Shown: positions 33,487 to 42,994, counted from the first letter of the stretch. The stretch: 64,000 nucleotides of DNA from WLMZ01 sp963732585 (GCA_963732585.1 CAVSZY010000004.1:248001-312000), one strand, 5' to 3'. Numbers and translations are program-made. The notes: generated from the sequence alone by a model not told the origin.

Positions 33487-34437
33487 TTAGGCAGATCGGG
33501 AACCAGAACGTGAACCAGAACGTGAAATCGTGTCGGCGAGTTGACGCATGAACGTCTGCTGCAGGGCGGTGCCGATGATCGCCATGTTCGGGGCGCGGTT
33601 CGTCGTCGCGAAGGCACCGAGGCAGGTCAGGTTGGCGCAGGCACCTTTGTACAGGTTGAACGCCGACCAATAGCGCAGATCGGCGTCGGAGACGACGACC
33701 CCGGCAACCTCGGCGAACAGCGCTGTCCACTGCTCGCGGCTCATCGTCCGTGAGCCGCGCATGGAGACCAGGTAGGCCCAGTCCTCCATCGGATCACCGA
33801 GGTGGGCGAACTCCCAGTCGGTGAAGGCCACCACCTGTCGACCATCGGAAACGAAGTTGCCCGGCCCTGGGTCGCCGTGAACCAGGCCAACCCTGGCGGG
33901 TTCGCTGGCCCGGTTGTGTAACCAGGCCGCGGCTTCGTCGAGCAACGGCAGACGGCGTTTCGCGGCGCGGCGATAGACGTCGTACCAGCGATCGATCTGT
34001 TGGTGCGTCACCTCGCCAGGCGCGGCATTGATCGACAACTCGCGCTGCCATTCGGTGCTGTGCAACCCGTGCAAGCGAGCGACGAAGTTGCGCGCCAGTT
34101 CGTCGCTCATCGAACGGTCGTTGCGTCCGGTCGCCGCGCCGTCGACGAAGTCCATGACGAAAAACGGTTGGCCGAGCACCTCGCCCGTCGACTCAAACCA
34201 ACGCACCCGCGCCACGGGGCAACCCAAACGGTAGGCGGCGCCCATCAACATGAACTCATCTGCGCTGGAGGTACCAAAGACCCCGCCCTGCTCGACGCGG
34301 GCCACCAGTCGTGAGCCATCGTCGAGCACGATCCGCCACATCGCCCGCGAGTTTCCTGTGGCGATCCGGGTCAGCTCCGCAATGCTCGCCTCGCTGCCCT
34401 GCTGTTCGCTCAGCCAGCGCTGCAATCGCTCACGCAT
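33487..34437 (-). CDS. Aminoglycoside-phosphotransferase-fold kinase (APH family)
   Basis: A 316-residue kinase-fold protein using the ATG at 34437. The Brenner-type catalytic loop is VGLVHGDPGPGNFV, and the metal motif is AFTDWEFAHLGDP. An ATP-binding Lys position is hard to place (LVARVEQGG). The C-terminus has an odd repeated SRSGSRSGSRSA. In catabolic clusters these enzymes sit beside DUF6285 and acyl-CoA dehydrogenases, and likely phosphorylate a hydroxylated substrate, not an antibiotic. Overlaps DUF6285 by eight bases. Confidence 0.85.
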   Translation of the reverse strand: MRERLQRWLSEQQGSEASIAELTRIATGNSRAMWRIVLDDGSRLVARVEQGGVFGTSSADEFMLMGAAYRLGCPVARVRWFESTGEVLGQPFFVMDFVDGAATGRNDRSMSDELARNFVARLHGLHSTEWQRELSINAAPGEVTHQQIDRWYDVYRRAAKRRLPLLDEAAAWLHNRASEPARVGLVHGDPGPGNFVSDGRQVVAFTDWEFAHLGDPMEDWAYLVSMRGSRTMSREQWTALFAEVAGVVVSDADLRYWSAFNLYKGACANLTCLGAFATTNRAPNMAIIGTALQQTFMRQLADTISRSGSRSGSRSA

Positions 34438-34852
34438 CGAGTTGCCCGCGAAATGCCGTGACCAGTGCGCTGGTGACCGCCAACTCGTCATCGAGTTGCC
34501 CGACGATCAGCGGGCGCAGCAGCTGCTCGATGCCTTCGGCCTGGTCGTCGTCAACACCCGTTGCAGCTGCCAACACGGCACCGGCGACCGCGTAGATGTG
34601 GGTCGTCGAGCTGCGATCCCCGTTCCATTCGCCGGCGACAAGTGGGTCGTCGAGTAGCGAATCGAGGGCGTCGGCGATCCGCTGGCCGCGCGCCGCTGTT
34701 GCATCCGGGGGACGATTGGCGCAATAGCGCGCCAAGCCCACCAGTTGCACGGCAGCTGCCTTGGCCCATTCATCGTCGATCACCGGCAGCAAGACGTTGC
34801 GTACGGTGTGCTCGACGCTCAACCACAGGTCACGCTCGTCTAGGTCAGCCAC
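34430..34852 (-). CDS. DUF6285-like protein
   Basis: A 140-residue helical protein, start GTG 34852, with LWLSVEHTVRNVLLPVIDDE and YCANRPPDATAARGQRIADA. It resembles the small DUF6285 family that accompanies APH-fold kinases in acyl-CoA catabolic clusters. Function unknown. It overlaps the genes on both sides by eight bases, so stoichiometric expression with the kinase is likely. Confidence 0.7.
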   Translation of the reverse strand: MADLDERDLWLSVEHTVRNVLLPVIDDEWAKAAAVQLVGLARYCANRPPDATAARGQRIADALDSLLDDPLVAGEWNGDRSSTTHIYAVAGAVLAAATGVDDDQAEGIEQLLRPLIVGQLDDELAVTSALVTAFRGQLDA

Positions 34853-35873
34853 GAGCGATCCGATCGGCGACGGCTTGCTCGGCCTGAAAATCCCATGATG
34901 CTTTCCACACCGGGTCGGCGAGCGGCCCATCGATGGCATCCATGCCGCGCTCGAAGAACCACTGCAAGGTGTCGCGATGGCCGTTGACGACGTCGTAACG
35001 AGGGGCGAAACCGAAGTCTCGGGCAGCCTTGGCGCACGACAGCATGGCGTGATGGCGGACCTTGAACAGGTGCCCGTACACCGGAGTCGCGCCCGGTTGA
35101 GCCAACTCGGCAACGGTCTGATCGTCGACATATCGAACATCGGCGGGGCGACCGACGAGATCGCTGAGCACGGAGATGTAGCGATTGACATCGAGTGAGT
35201 CGCCGCTGATGTTGTACACCTGGCCCTTGGTCGCCGGGTGCGCAGCGATCGTCACCATTGCCTCGCAGAGATCGTCGACGTGGCCGAAGGAACCGACCAC
35301 AAGACCGCCGTGGGGAACGAGGATTGGACGCCCCTGCAAGAGGCGCAAAAACATCGGGGTTTCCATGTCGAAGATGTTGTTGTCCGGCCCATAGATCGCC
35401 GCTGGGCGAACCACAGAGACGGGAAACCCGCTTCGTTCCCAGCGGGCCAACATCGCTGTCTCGGCCAGCGCCTTGAACCCGCCGTAGCTTGATGCCCCCT
35501 CAGGATTGGTCGCCAGATCCTCCGTCCACGGAAAGATCCCGACCTGCGACTGGTCGTAGGCCATGATCGAACTGACGTAGACGTAGCTGCCGACACGCCC
35601 GTCGACCAGATCGACCAAACCCTCGATGTCGGAACCCCCGGCGGCCATCACGAACCCGGAGACGTCGTAGACGGCGTCGAACTGGCGGCCCGCAAGGGCA
35701 GCGCGCATCTGTTCCAGGTCGGTGCGATCGGCCTTGAGTAACTCGACGTCGCCGCTGAACGAGGTCGGGGTGACGCCGCGGTTGAGCACGCTGACGTCGA
35801 TACCTCGAGACAGCAATGTCTCGACCATGTGTTTGCCGACGAACACCGAACCGCCGAGAACGAGCGCGTTCAT
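34845..35873 (-). CDS. NAD-dependent epimerase/dehydratase (extended SDR)
   Basis: A 342-residue extended SDR. The nucleotide motif is ALVLGGSVFVGKH, the active site is VSSIMAYDQS with YGGFK, and VVRPAAIYGPDNNIF and SFGHVDDLCEAM match sugar-nucleotide epimerases and reductases. It could act on a sugar or on a hydroxylated ring. Overlaps the phosphatase stop and DUF6285 start by a few bases. Confidence 0.87.
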   Translation of the reverse strand: MNALVLGGSVFVGKHMVETLLSRGIDVSVLNRGVTPTSFSGDVELLKADRTDLEQMRAALAGRQFDAVYDVSGFVMAAGGSDIEGLVDLVDGRVGSYVYVSSIMAYDQSQVGIFPWTEDLATNPEGASSYGGFKALAETAMLARWERSGFPVSVVRPAAIYGPDNNIFDMETPMFLRLLQGRPILVPHGGLVVGSFGHVDDLCEAMVTIAAHPATKGQVYNISGDSLDVNRYISVLSDLVGRPADVRYVDDQTVAELAQPGATPVYGHLFKVRHHAMLSCAKAARDFGFAPRYDVVNGHRDTLQWFFERGMDAIDGPLADPVWKASWDFQAEQAVADRIARG

Positions 35874-36622
35874 TGCAGCAATACCTCCTGCAGCGTGGCG
35901 ACGGTGTCGTCGCTGATGCCAAGCGATTCGACCCAGCCGCGCAGGTCACCGTGACGCTGCGTTGCCCGACGCAACAGCTCGGTCATCGTCTCCTGCGGTG
36001 CGGTGAAGAGAAACTGAGGCGTGCGATGCAGCGGTGGGTCGTCGGCCAAGGGTTCGGCGAGGAGCCAGGCCAATCGGCGACGGCCGGGCTCGTCGCTGCG
36101 GGTGTAGTCGGCGATAATCGCCTCGCTGGGCAGGCCGATCGCCGCTTGGATGATGGCCACGATGATGCCGGTGCGGTCTTTGCCGAACGCGCAATGGATC
36201 AACGCTGGACCCCGCTCCACGCCATCGGCGAGGATGCGGATGATGTCGCCGATCCGCTCGCTGCTGCGTTCGATCATGCCCTCATAGACGTCGGTGATGT
36301 CGTGTGGCACTTCCAGTTTCGGCGGGTCGTCGAGATTGATCACCCGGTCGACCAGCGGGCGGTGAAAAGTCCGTTCGACGGCGATGAAACCCGGGCCGCG
36401 TCGGAACTGCGAGTCTTGGCGGACATCGACGACAACCTGCAACCCAAGGTCGGCGACGGTGGCCCGACCCCGCTCGGTGAGCCGGATCGGGTCGTCGGCG
36501 CGATACAGCACCCCGGTGCGCATCGTTGCCCCATCGGCGCGCACCCAGCCGCCAGCATCGCGGAAGTTGACGCAGCCGTCGACGTCGAGGTGCCCTTCGC
36601 CAAGCGCTGTCGCCGGGCTCAC
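35870..36622 (-). CDS. Tyrosine/dual-specificity phosphatase-like protein
   Basis: A 250-residue PTP-like protein starting GTG 36622. CVNFRDAGGWV and VLYRADDP are typical of the Y_phosphatase3 family. The signature loop HCAFGKDRTG gives the Cys nucleophile and Arg (Cx5R). In this family substrates range from phosphoproteins to phosphoinositides and small phosphate esters. Pairing with an APH-fold kinase in one operon suggests removal of a phosphate placed on a metabolite (inference). Confidence 0.88.
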   Translation of the reverse strand: MSPATALGEGHLDVDGCVNFRDAGGWVRADGATMRTGVLYRADDPIRLTERGRATVADLGLQVVVDVRQDSQFRRGPGFIAVERTFHRPLVDRVINLDDPPKLEVPHDITDVYEGMIERSSERIGDIIRILADGVERGPALIHCAFGKDRTGIIVAIIQAAIGLPSEAIIADYTRSDEPGRRRLAWLLAEPLADDPPLHRTPQFLFTAPQETMTELLRRATQRHGDLRGWVESLGISDDTVATLQEVLLQ

Positions 36623-37467
36623 GCGAGCGCCGCTTGCAAGACGTGACGCATGCCCTCGGCGCTGGCGCGGGCGGCGTCGATGGCGGACATTTGCCACATC
36701 GCCGTCGAGCACACCTCTAACGAGATCGGCGCGTTGACTCCCATGGTGTGCAGCGTGCGGATGAACTCGACACATTCGAACTCACCCCGGCCAGGTGCAA
36801 GGCGTGACGCCATGCAGTCGGCCTTGTAGTCATCGAGCGTTGGGGTCATCGATCCATCGTTCATCTGGATGGCAAAGATCTTGTCCGCCTCCAAGGCGCT
36901 GATCATCGACAGGTCGTTGGCCCCGCGTTTGTGATGCCAGATGTCGACGCAATAGCCACCGTTGGGGCGATCGGCGGACTGCACCAACCGCTGGGCATCG
37001 GCTGCGCTGTAGATGTTGGTGAACGGCAGCCATTCGATGCCGACGAGCAGGCCGTGCTCGGCTGCCCGGTCGCACAGGCCAGCGAAGGACTGCGCAGCGT
37101 GCTCGTCGCTGCCTTCGAACGAGCCGATCGCTTGCAGGTAGCGGCACCCGAAGTTTTCGGCCATCTCGAAGGCCACGGCCTCGAGCGCTTGGTATTCGGC
37201 GATGCCTTGGGCATCGGTGGCCGACCAGCCGCGAATGACCTCGATTTCGGCGAGACAGATGTCGTGCTCATCGAGCACGGCGGCGATATCGGCGACCGAT
37301 CGACCCTCGTCGTTGCGCAGCCGCAGATACTCGCTCATGAACAGGCCGATGCCCTTGTACCCGGCTTCGGCAGCGGCGACGACGCGCTCGTCGAACTTGC
37401 CAAACCGCGGCCGATTGAAGTGTGACCAGATCAGATCTGGCCAGGCCAACTGGCGAGCTTCAGGCAC
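36619..37467 (-). CDS. Sugar phosphate isomerase/epimerase-like TIM-barrel protein
   Basis: A 282-residue xylose-isomerase-like TIM barrel, start GTG 37467. Metal-ligand-type residues appear in VGIEWLPFTNI, YCVDIWHHKRG, FAIQMNDGS and ISLEVCST. Family members include inosose dehydratase and hydroxypyruvate isomerase-like enzymes. In this operon it may carry out isomerisation or dehydration of a ring-derived product. Four-base overlap with the phosphatase. Confidence 0.85.
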   Translation of the reverse strand: MPEARQLAWPDLIWSHFNRPRFGKFDERVVAAAEAGYKGIGLFMSEYLRLRNDEGRSVADIAAVLDEHDICLAEIEVIRGWSATDAQGIAEYQALEAVAFEMAENFGCRYLQAIGSFEGSDEHAAQSFAGLCDRAAEHGLLVGIEWLPFTNIYSAADAQRLVQSADRPNGGYCVDIWHHKRGANDLSMISALEADKIFAIQMNDGSMTPTLDDYKADCMASRLAPGRGEFECVEFIRTLHTMGVNAPISLEVCSTAMWQMSAIDAARASAEGMRHVLQAALA

Positions 37468-37473
37468 CGCGTC

Positions 37474-37677
37474 TCAGCCCTTGCTGATGCGGTGATGCGC
37501 CACCTTCGGGCCACCCACCCAACCGCAGAACTGGGGGTCGGCTTCGAAGATCTCGCCTTCGATCCAGGTACCGTCACGGCGAAACAGGCCGGATTTGTCG
37601 CCCACCGTCACCCGAATGTTGCCGTCGGTGTCCTGGTCGTAGAGCGCTTTGCTGAAGGGGTGAATCTGGCCGAGCAT
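37474..37677 (-). CDS. Small conserved-looking protein of unknown function
   Basis: A 67-residue frame, MLGQIHPFSKALYDQDTDGN ... FEADPQFCGWVGGPKVAHHR, between the Rieske gene (one-base gap) and the isomerase gene (six-base gap). Acidic/basic balance and codon use match its neighbours. No domain recognised. Its position immediately after the oxygenase suggests an accessory role. Confidence 0.65.
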   Translation of the reverse strand: MLGQIHPFSKALYDQDTDGNIRVTVGDKSGLFRRDGTWIEGEIFEADPQFCGWVGGPKVAHHRISKG

Positions 37678-37678
37678 G

Positions 37679-39031
37679 TCAGCCTTCGACCCATTCGCCG
37701 AGCTTGTCATGCAGCCAGCGGACCTTGGACTCGTTGTAGTTCGCCAAGGTGACACCGGGCTTGGCCGTTTGCACCAAACCCTTGTGCACCTTGGGCATAT
37801 TGAAGCTGTCCTGCTCGAAAACCTTGGCCAACAACCCGAGTTCGGCGGCGTCGGTCCACGGGTCATCGGCACCGAGGTGCGTGGTCTTGGCGGGCATCGG
37901 CCGCTCGCCGGCGAAGGGGGCGAGCATCATCACTTCCATCAGCGCGCTGGCGTGGTCGTCGCCGTTGGGTCGGAAGCGGTAGACGATGCGGTTATAGGCA
38001 CCCCAGGGATGGAAGTTGGGGAACACGGTGTAGTCGATGTTGTCGATGAACTCGGCGTCGCTCCAGGAGTCGACCGACTCGCCGACGATCGGACGCCACC
38101 GCTCGCGGGCTGCTGCCGCCGAGGCGGCACGGGCCGACTTCCCGTCGGACAGGTCGACGAAGCTCTCCTCGTCGAGTCGGATGTCGAGCATGTAGCGCAA
38201 GATCTCCGGCTCGGTCGGCTCCCAATTCAACAACGGGCTGGCGGTGCCGCCGGGGGTGATGACGCGTGCGAAGTTGTCCCAGATGTCGATCTGACTGTTG
38301 ACATCGCCGAGGTACGGCGAGGCCTGCGGATGGGTGCCGGCGACGTGGTACGACTCACAGAAGGCCTCTTGGGCGATCTTCCAGTTGGCTCGGATCACCT
38401 TGACGACGTGAGCCTGGATGTACCGATCGGCGAGGTTCCAGCGCTCGAAATGCTCCGGCAGGGTGCCGAGATAGTCCTCTAAGGAGCCCGCCTGTGGATC
38501 CGGGTTGATGAACACGAACCCGCCCCAGGTGCCGACCTTGGCTTCCGGCAGCGAGAACTGCTCGGCGTCGACGTGATCGAAATCCCACTTCGCCGGGATG
38601 TCAGCGAGCTTGCCGTCGAGCGCCCACGACCAGGCGTGAAAGTTGCAACGCATTTCGCTACAGCGTCCGTTGACATCTTTCAACTGGCGGCCGCGGTGCA
38701 GACAGGCGTTGTAGTAGGCCTTGATCGTGTCCGGCGCCGAGCGCATGATGATGAACGACAGATTGGCGACGTCGTAGACGACGTAGCTGCCGACGTGCGG
38801 AATCTGTTCCTCGCGGCAGGCGAACTGCCAGACCCGCTTCCAGAGATGCTCGACCTCGCGCTCGAACCACTCTCGTGAGGTGTAGCGCGATGCGGCCACA
38901 TCGGCGCTGCCGAGATACCGGGGGGACTCCTCGCGCAACACCGCGGGCACAGGAAATTCGTCGGTATCGAGCAGCTGCTGATACGTCACGCCCGGTGAAC
39001 GATTTTGACCGGCGCTCGGCGAGGTCCGCAT
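37679..39031 (-). CDS. Rieske-type aromatic ring-hydroxylating oxygenase, alpha subunit
   Basis: A 450-residue protein with a Rieske domain (CLHRGRQLKD ... CNFHAWSW, near residues 108-134) and a catalytic domain with the Fe(II) facial-triad segment EAFCESYHVAGTHPQ. It needs a ferredoxin and reductase, not encoded here. First gene of an eight-gene minus-strand operon (39031 to 33042). The shared regulon motif lies 41 bases upstream. Substrate unknown: aromatic, steroid or terpenoid ring hydroxylation is typical. Confidence 0.92.
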   Translation of the reverse strand: MRTSPSAGQNRSPGVTYQQLLDTDEFPVPAVLREESPRYLGSADVAASRYTSREWFEREVEHLWKRVWQFACREEQIPHVGSYVVYDVANLSFIIMRSAPDTIKAYYNACLHRGRQLKDVNGRCSEMRCNFHAWSWALDGKLADIPAKWDFDHVDAEQFSLPEAKVGTWGGFVFINPDPQAGSLEDYLGTLPEHFERWNLADRYIQAHVVKVIRANWKIAQEAFCESYHVAGTHPQASPYLGDVNSQIDIWDNFARVITPGGTASPLLNWEPTEPEILRYMLDIRLDEESFVDLSDGKSARAASAAAARERWRPIVGESVDSWSDAEFIDNIDYTVFPNFHPWGAYNRIVYRFRPNGDDHASALMEVMMLAPFAGERPMPAKTTHLGADDPWTDAAELGLLAKVFEQDSFNMPKVHKGLVQTAKPGVTLANYNESKVRWLHDKLGEWVEG

Positions 39032-39071
39032 ATGAGGCTCCTGATTGTTGGATGCTTCTATTCCGCCGAGG

Positions 39072-39087
39072 TTACTTGATAGTGACT
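39072..39087 (+). promoter_or_regulatory. Regulon motif copy upstream of the first Rieske operon
   Basis: TTACTTGATAGTGACT matches the array at 29292 and the site at 53755 at all 13 fixed positions. It sits in the 84-base gap between the alcohol dehydrogenase end and the Rieske start. A partner half-site is only weakly preserved (TCCAGAT instead of TCAAGTA). Confidence 0.6.
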
Positions 39088-39115
39088 CCAGATATCTACT
39101 GGTGCCCGACCGAAC

Positions 39116-40159
39116 TCATCCGTTCGGCAAAATGACCGCCCGACCGTCGAGGATACCGCCCTCCAACAGGTGGAATGCCTCGGGGATTTGGTCGAAGCTG
39201 AACGTGGTAATCCTTGGGGTGATCTGGCCACGTTCGGCCATCGCGATGACATCCCGTAGGTCATTGATGCTGCCCCACGACGACGACGAGACCTGCACCT
39301 CCATCTTCGTGGCCCACAGGCCGTACGCAACCGACCCGCCGGCCGCGCCGATCAGCATGATCCGTGAACCGGCGCGGGCTACGGAGAACGCCATCGCCAG
39401 CGTGGCGTCGGAACCGACGAGATCGAGTGTCAAGTCGACACCTCTCCCCTTGGTCAGATCACGAATATGCTCGGCCGCCAGTGGGCCGGGGTCGATGGCA
39501 TGATCGGCACCGAGTTCGATCGCCAGGCGGCGAGCCTTCTCCTTGGTATCGATGGCGATGATCTGCGCTGGGCAGAGGTGTTTGAGCAGCTGGATGGCGA
39601 GATGGCCGAGGCCACCGACGCCCTGGACCAGCACGGTAGAGCCGGGTCGCAGCACATCCATCGATCGGCGGATGGCGCGATAGGGCGTCACCGCGGCGTC
39701 GGTCAGCGGCGCCGCAAGGGCGGGGTTGAGCTCGCCCAGCGGGGCGAGTTGACGGGGGCTGTCGACCACCATGTACTCGGCGAGTCCGCCGTCGACACCA
39801 AGGCCCCAACCGGCACCGCGCTGCGCGGACAAGTTGTCGCAGATGTTCTCGTCGCCATGTTGGCAACGGGCGCAGGTGCCACAGCCGAGGGGGCCAAAGA
39901 CCGCGACCGCTTGACCGATCTCCAAGCCGCTGACACCGGGCCCGAGCGCCTCGACCCAGCCAGCGTTCTCATGGCCGAGGGTGAAGGGCAACTCGGCGTT
40001 GAACACTCCGGCGTCGAATTCGTGAATGACGTGGAGATCGGAGTGGCATAACCCGGCGGCCGCCACCTTCAACAGCACCTGGCCCGGCCCCGGGTCTGGC
40101 TGGGCGACGTCGCGGAATTCGGGCGCCGTGTGCCACTGCAACATTCTGTAGGCTCTCAT
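39116..40159 (-). CDS. Zinc-dependent alcohol dehydrogenase
   Basis: A 347-residue MDR alcohol dehydrogenase. Catalytic zinc residues lie in GLCHSDLHVIHE and LGHENAG, four structural-zinc Cys in GPLGCGTCARCQHGDENIC, and VLVQGVGGLGHLAIQLLK binds NAD(P). The ATG at 40159 has GGAGG nine bases upstream, better than the in-frame TTG at 40168. Divergent from the SnoaL-like gene at 40228. Confidence 0.9.
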   Translation of the reverse strand: MRAYRMLQWHTAPEFRDVAQPDPGPGQVLLKVAAAGLCHSDLHVIHEFDAGVFNAELPFTLGHENAGWVEALGPGVSGLEIGQAVAVFGPLGCGTCARCQHGDENICDNLSAQRGAGWGLGVDGGLAEYMVVDSPRQLAPLGELNPALAAPLTDAAVTPYRAIRRSMDVLRPGSTVLVQGVGGLGHLAIQLLKHLCPAQIIAIDTKEKARRLAIELGADHAIDPGPLAAEHIRDLTKGRGVDLTLDLVGSDATLAMAFSVARAGSRIMLIGAAGGSVAYGLWATKMEVQVSSSSWGSINDLRDVIAMAERGQITPRITTFSFDQIPEAFHLLEGGILDGRAVILPNG

Positions 40160-40227
40160 AAGTATCAACCTCCGCAGCCAACCGTAGACGATTGGTGTAA
40201 GTGCCTGAAAGAACGGAACGTTCGCCG

Positions 40228-40717
40228 ATGAACCTCACCGCCGACGACGCCTGGCAGATACATCAACTCCTGGCCCGCTACGGCCACGCAATCGACGATC
40301 GCGACTGGGCAGCGTTCCGCCAACTGTTCGTAGCCGAGGCAGTGATGGATTACACCCAGGTGCGGGCTCCTGGCGTGTTGCACGGCATCGAGGCGATCCT
40401 CGGCTACTTTCACACGGCGAATCATCCGGCAGCGCACCACGTCAGCAACATCGTCATCACAGCGTTGGAACCCGGGCGGGCACACGTCCGCAGCAAGTGG
40501 TTCGCCCCGTTTAGCCGGCCGTCACACCAACCAAAACGCTGGGCGGGCGGCAACTACGTCGACATCCTCGTGCGCACCGACGAGGAGTTGGCGCTTTGCC
40601 GCCAAAACCTGCACCGGCACGTGGCAGATGACGTTCCCCAGTCGGGCGAAACCGTCGAACCGCGCCGCCACTCATTCTGAGCCTGGACGAGAGGCAGCTC
40701 ATCGTCGTCTCGGGTAG
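40228..40717 (+). CDS. SnoaL-like/NTF2-fold protein, frameshifted
   Basis: The frame (ATG 40228; GTG 40201 also possible) gives a SnoaL-like protein, MNLTADDAWQIHQLLARYGH ... YVDILVRTDE, but near 40582 it slips. In the original frame it continues with an atypical basic tail to 40680; one frame over it reads WRFAAKTCTGTWQ, the expected C-terminal strand, and ends at 40717. A single missing or extra base near 40582 explains this. Function as for other SnoaL-like enzymes: isomerase, hydratase or oxygenase partner. Confidence 0.7.
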
Positions 40718-40759
40718 CCGACGCTGCTCGAATTCTGTTGGACGCGTCGAGCCGGCGAA

Positions 40760-42136
40760 CTATTGAGCGAGCGGTAAGCGGATAAGTACGGTCGTTCCAC
40801 GTCCTGGTTCGCTGCTCACGCTCAGCTGGCCGCCGTGCCGCTCGATCGAGCCGCTTGAACGATCGACAGTCCGAGGCCGCTACCGCCGCGATGACGTGAG
40901 CGGGCGGGGTCGGCCCGAAAGAATCGTTCGGTGACGCGTCCAGCGATCTCTGATGGCCATGCCCTCGCCCTGATCGACAATGGCGAGCAGGGATCGCCCG
41001 CCGTTGCGACCGACCTGAATCGATCACCGCGACGTCGGGTCGGTGTGGACCAAGGCGTTGGAGACGACGTTGGCGAGGACCTGGCGCAGACGGTCGAGTC
41101 ACCAAGCACGACGCTGACACGTCGCAACTCGACCTCGATCGAGCGTTGCGGTGCCATCGCCCGCGCGTCGTTTCCAGCGTCGACGGCCAAGGCAACAAGG
41201 TCGATCGGGACATTGTCCAGCGGTCGCTCTCGATCGAGTTTGGCCAAGGTGAACATGTCGTCGACCAGACGACCCATGCGGATCGCCTCCTGCTCGGTGC
41301 GCCGCATCGCATCGCTCAGCTGTTCGGGGCTACCCAACCCGCCATGACGATAAAGCTCGGCGTAGCCACGAATCGTGGCAACTGGCGTGCGTAGTTCGTG
41401 TGAAGCATCAGCGACGAAACGACGCAGCCGATCTTCGGACTCTGCGCGCTCTGTAGCCCGCCTTCGATCTGACCGAGCATGCGGTTCAAGGCAATCGCCA
41501 ACTCGCCCGGCTCGGTACCCGGCGACTGGTCGGCGATACGCACGGAGAGATCACCTTCGGCGATCTTCGCTGCCGCCATCGTCATCTCTTTGACCGGGCG
41601 AATCCCCAGACGAATCATCCACCAGCTGACCACTCCGAGCGCGCCGAACACTCCGAGCGCGGCGAGCAAGGTGACCAACACGAGGCGGTTCGTCGTCGCT
41701 CGCACGTCGTCGATCGGCGCCGCGGTGATCACGACCGAACCGTCGGACGCTGGCAGGGCTCGGCAAGCACGCGATAGGTCGTGTCTGCGTCGGTGGACTC
41801 AACGGTAAATAGCACCGGGCCTTTGTTATCGAATCGCTGCGCGCCGAGATCCGGCGTGCCGAAATCCTTGCCACCAGTGCTCGCGCCAATCAAGGTGCGT
41901 AGGTCACCCTCGGCGTCGACGCGGCCGACGAAGACGTCACGAGCGCTCGGTGGCTTTGGGCCGGGTAGGCCATCGGGGAATCGATCCGGGTTTCGACCCT
42001 GGGAGAACGACATCAGGCGCTGATCCACCTGGTCCATCAGGCTGTCGCGGGTGACGGCAATCGTGATCGCCGAGGCGGCACCGAGGACCAGCACGATGAT
42101 CGCCATACCGGCGAGAAGACGGGATCGAAGGGTCAT
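40760..42136 (-). pseudogene. Sensor histidine kinase, disrupted by several frameshifts
   Basis: The pieces are in order but in changing frames: N-terminal membrane helix (RLLAGMAIIVLVLGAASAIT) with a sensor domain to about 41760; a second helix and HAMP domain (LVTLLAALGVFGALGVVSWW, GDLSVRIAD) to about 41460; then the DHp/catalytic part (MGRLVDDMFTLAKLDRERPL, GGSGLGLSIVQA) and an end reading GRGTTVLIRLPLAQ. Frame changes are needed near 41755, near 41450, near 41110 and after, and again near 40850. The H-box is readable only out of frame near 41395-41430. It should be the partner of the response regulator at 42141. Either decayed or poorly sequenced. Confidence 0.8.
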
Positions 42137-42140
42137 GGCA

Positions 42141-42827
42141 TCAGTTGCTGCGCAGCGTGTAGCCGACGCCGCGGATGGTATGGATCAGCTTCGGTTCTTC
42201 GGCGTCGACCTTTTTACGTAGGTAGCCAACATAGGTTTCGACCACGCCGCCGTCACCGCCAAAGTCGTACTTCCAGACATGATCGAGGATTTGCGCCTTC
42301 GAGAGCACTCGGCCCTGATTGACCAACAGGTAACGCAGCAGGTTGTACTCGGTCGGCGAGAGCACGATCTCGTCGGCTCCACGCCGAACACGATGAGCTT
42401 CGTCGTCGAGTGACAGGTCGGCGCAGGTGTACACGGTGCCCGTCGTCGCGGTGCCGGCACGGCGCAACACTGCCTCAGTGCGGGCGACGAGTTCGTCGAG
42501 GCTGAACGGTTTTTGCAGGTAGTCGTCGCCACCGAGGGTGAGGCCGCGGACCTTGTCCTCGGTGCTATCACGTGCGGTCAGAAACAGGATTGGAGTTCGG
42601 TTGCCCTCGCGGCGCAGCCGACGGCAAACCTCAAACCCATCGAGCTCGGGCATCATCACATCGAGCAGGACCATGTCGGGGTTCTCCCTGGGCACCATGT
42701 CCAGTGCCTGACGGCCATCGCTTGCCGTCGAGACCACATAGCCGTGATGCTGCAGCGCGGCGGCCAGCATTGAGCGCAGGTTCTCCTCGTCATCGACAAT
42801 CAACAGATGTTTGCTTGCCATGGGCAC
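42141..42827 (-). CDS. OmpR/PhoP-family response regulator
   Basis: A 228-residue response regulator. Receiver domain: LLIVDDEENLRSML, phosphoacceptor Asp in MVLLDVMMPELDG, and Lys in LQKPFSLDEL. Winged-helix output domain: LSPTEYNLLRYLLVNQGRVL and RKKVDAEEPKLIHTIRGVGY. It precedes the disrupted kinase gene by four bases. Its own upstream region has three direct repeats at 11-base spacing, which fits autoregulation. Like PhoP and MprA it may control envelope genes nearby. Confidence 0.93.
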   Translation of the reverse strand: MPMASKHLLIVDDEENLRSMLAAALQHHGYVVSTASDGRQALDMVPRENPDMVLLDVMMPELDGFEVCRRLRREGNRTPILFLTARDSTEDKVRGLTLGGDDYLQKPFSLDELVARTEAVLRRAGTATTGTVYTCADLSLDDEAHRVRRGADEIVLSPTEYNLLRYLLVNQGRVLSKAQILDHVWKYDFGGDGGVVETYVGYLRKKVDAEEPKLIHTIRGVGYTLRSN

Positions 42828-42844
42828 CAGTTTGATCCTCGAAA

Positions 42845-42881
42845 CTGAGAGATTGCTGTGAACAAGCTGAGGATTCTCAGC
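42845..42881 (+). promoter_or_regulatory. 11-bp-spaced direct repeats and hairpin upstream of the response regulator
   Basis: CTGAGA (42845), CTGTGA (42856) and CTGAGG (42867) lie exactly 11 bases apart. GCTGTGA-N4-GCTGAGG is close to the reverse complement of the mycobacterial PhoP box. The last copy overlaps a perfect hairpin GCTGAG-GATT-CTCAGC (42866-42881). A similar array lies at 47734. Confidence 0.55.
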
Positions 42882-42994
42882 CGATCTCGCGGGAACTCTG
42901 CGACGGCTGTGTTGTGGCTCTCGACAGTCTCGCAGACGGGCGGATTTTGACGATTCTCACCAAGTCATCCCCTCCCCCGAAAGGACTTGTCACT

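Noticed and set aside
40160..40168. TTG start for the alcohol dehydrogenase at 40168
   Set aside because: The ATG at 40159 has a GGAGG at proper distance.
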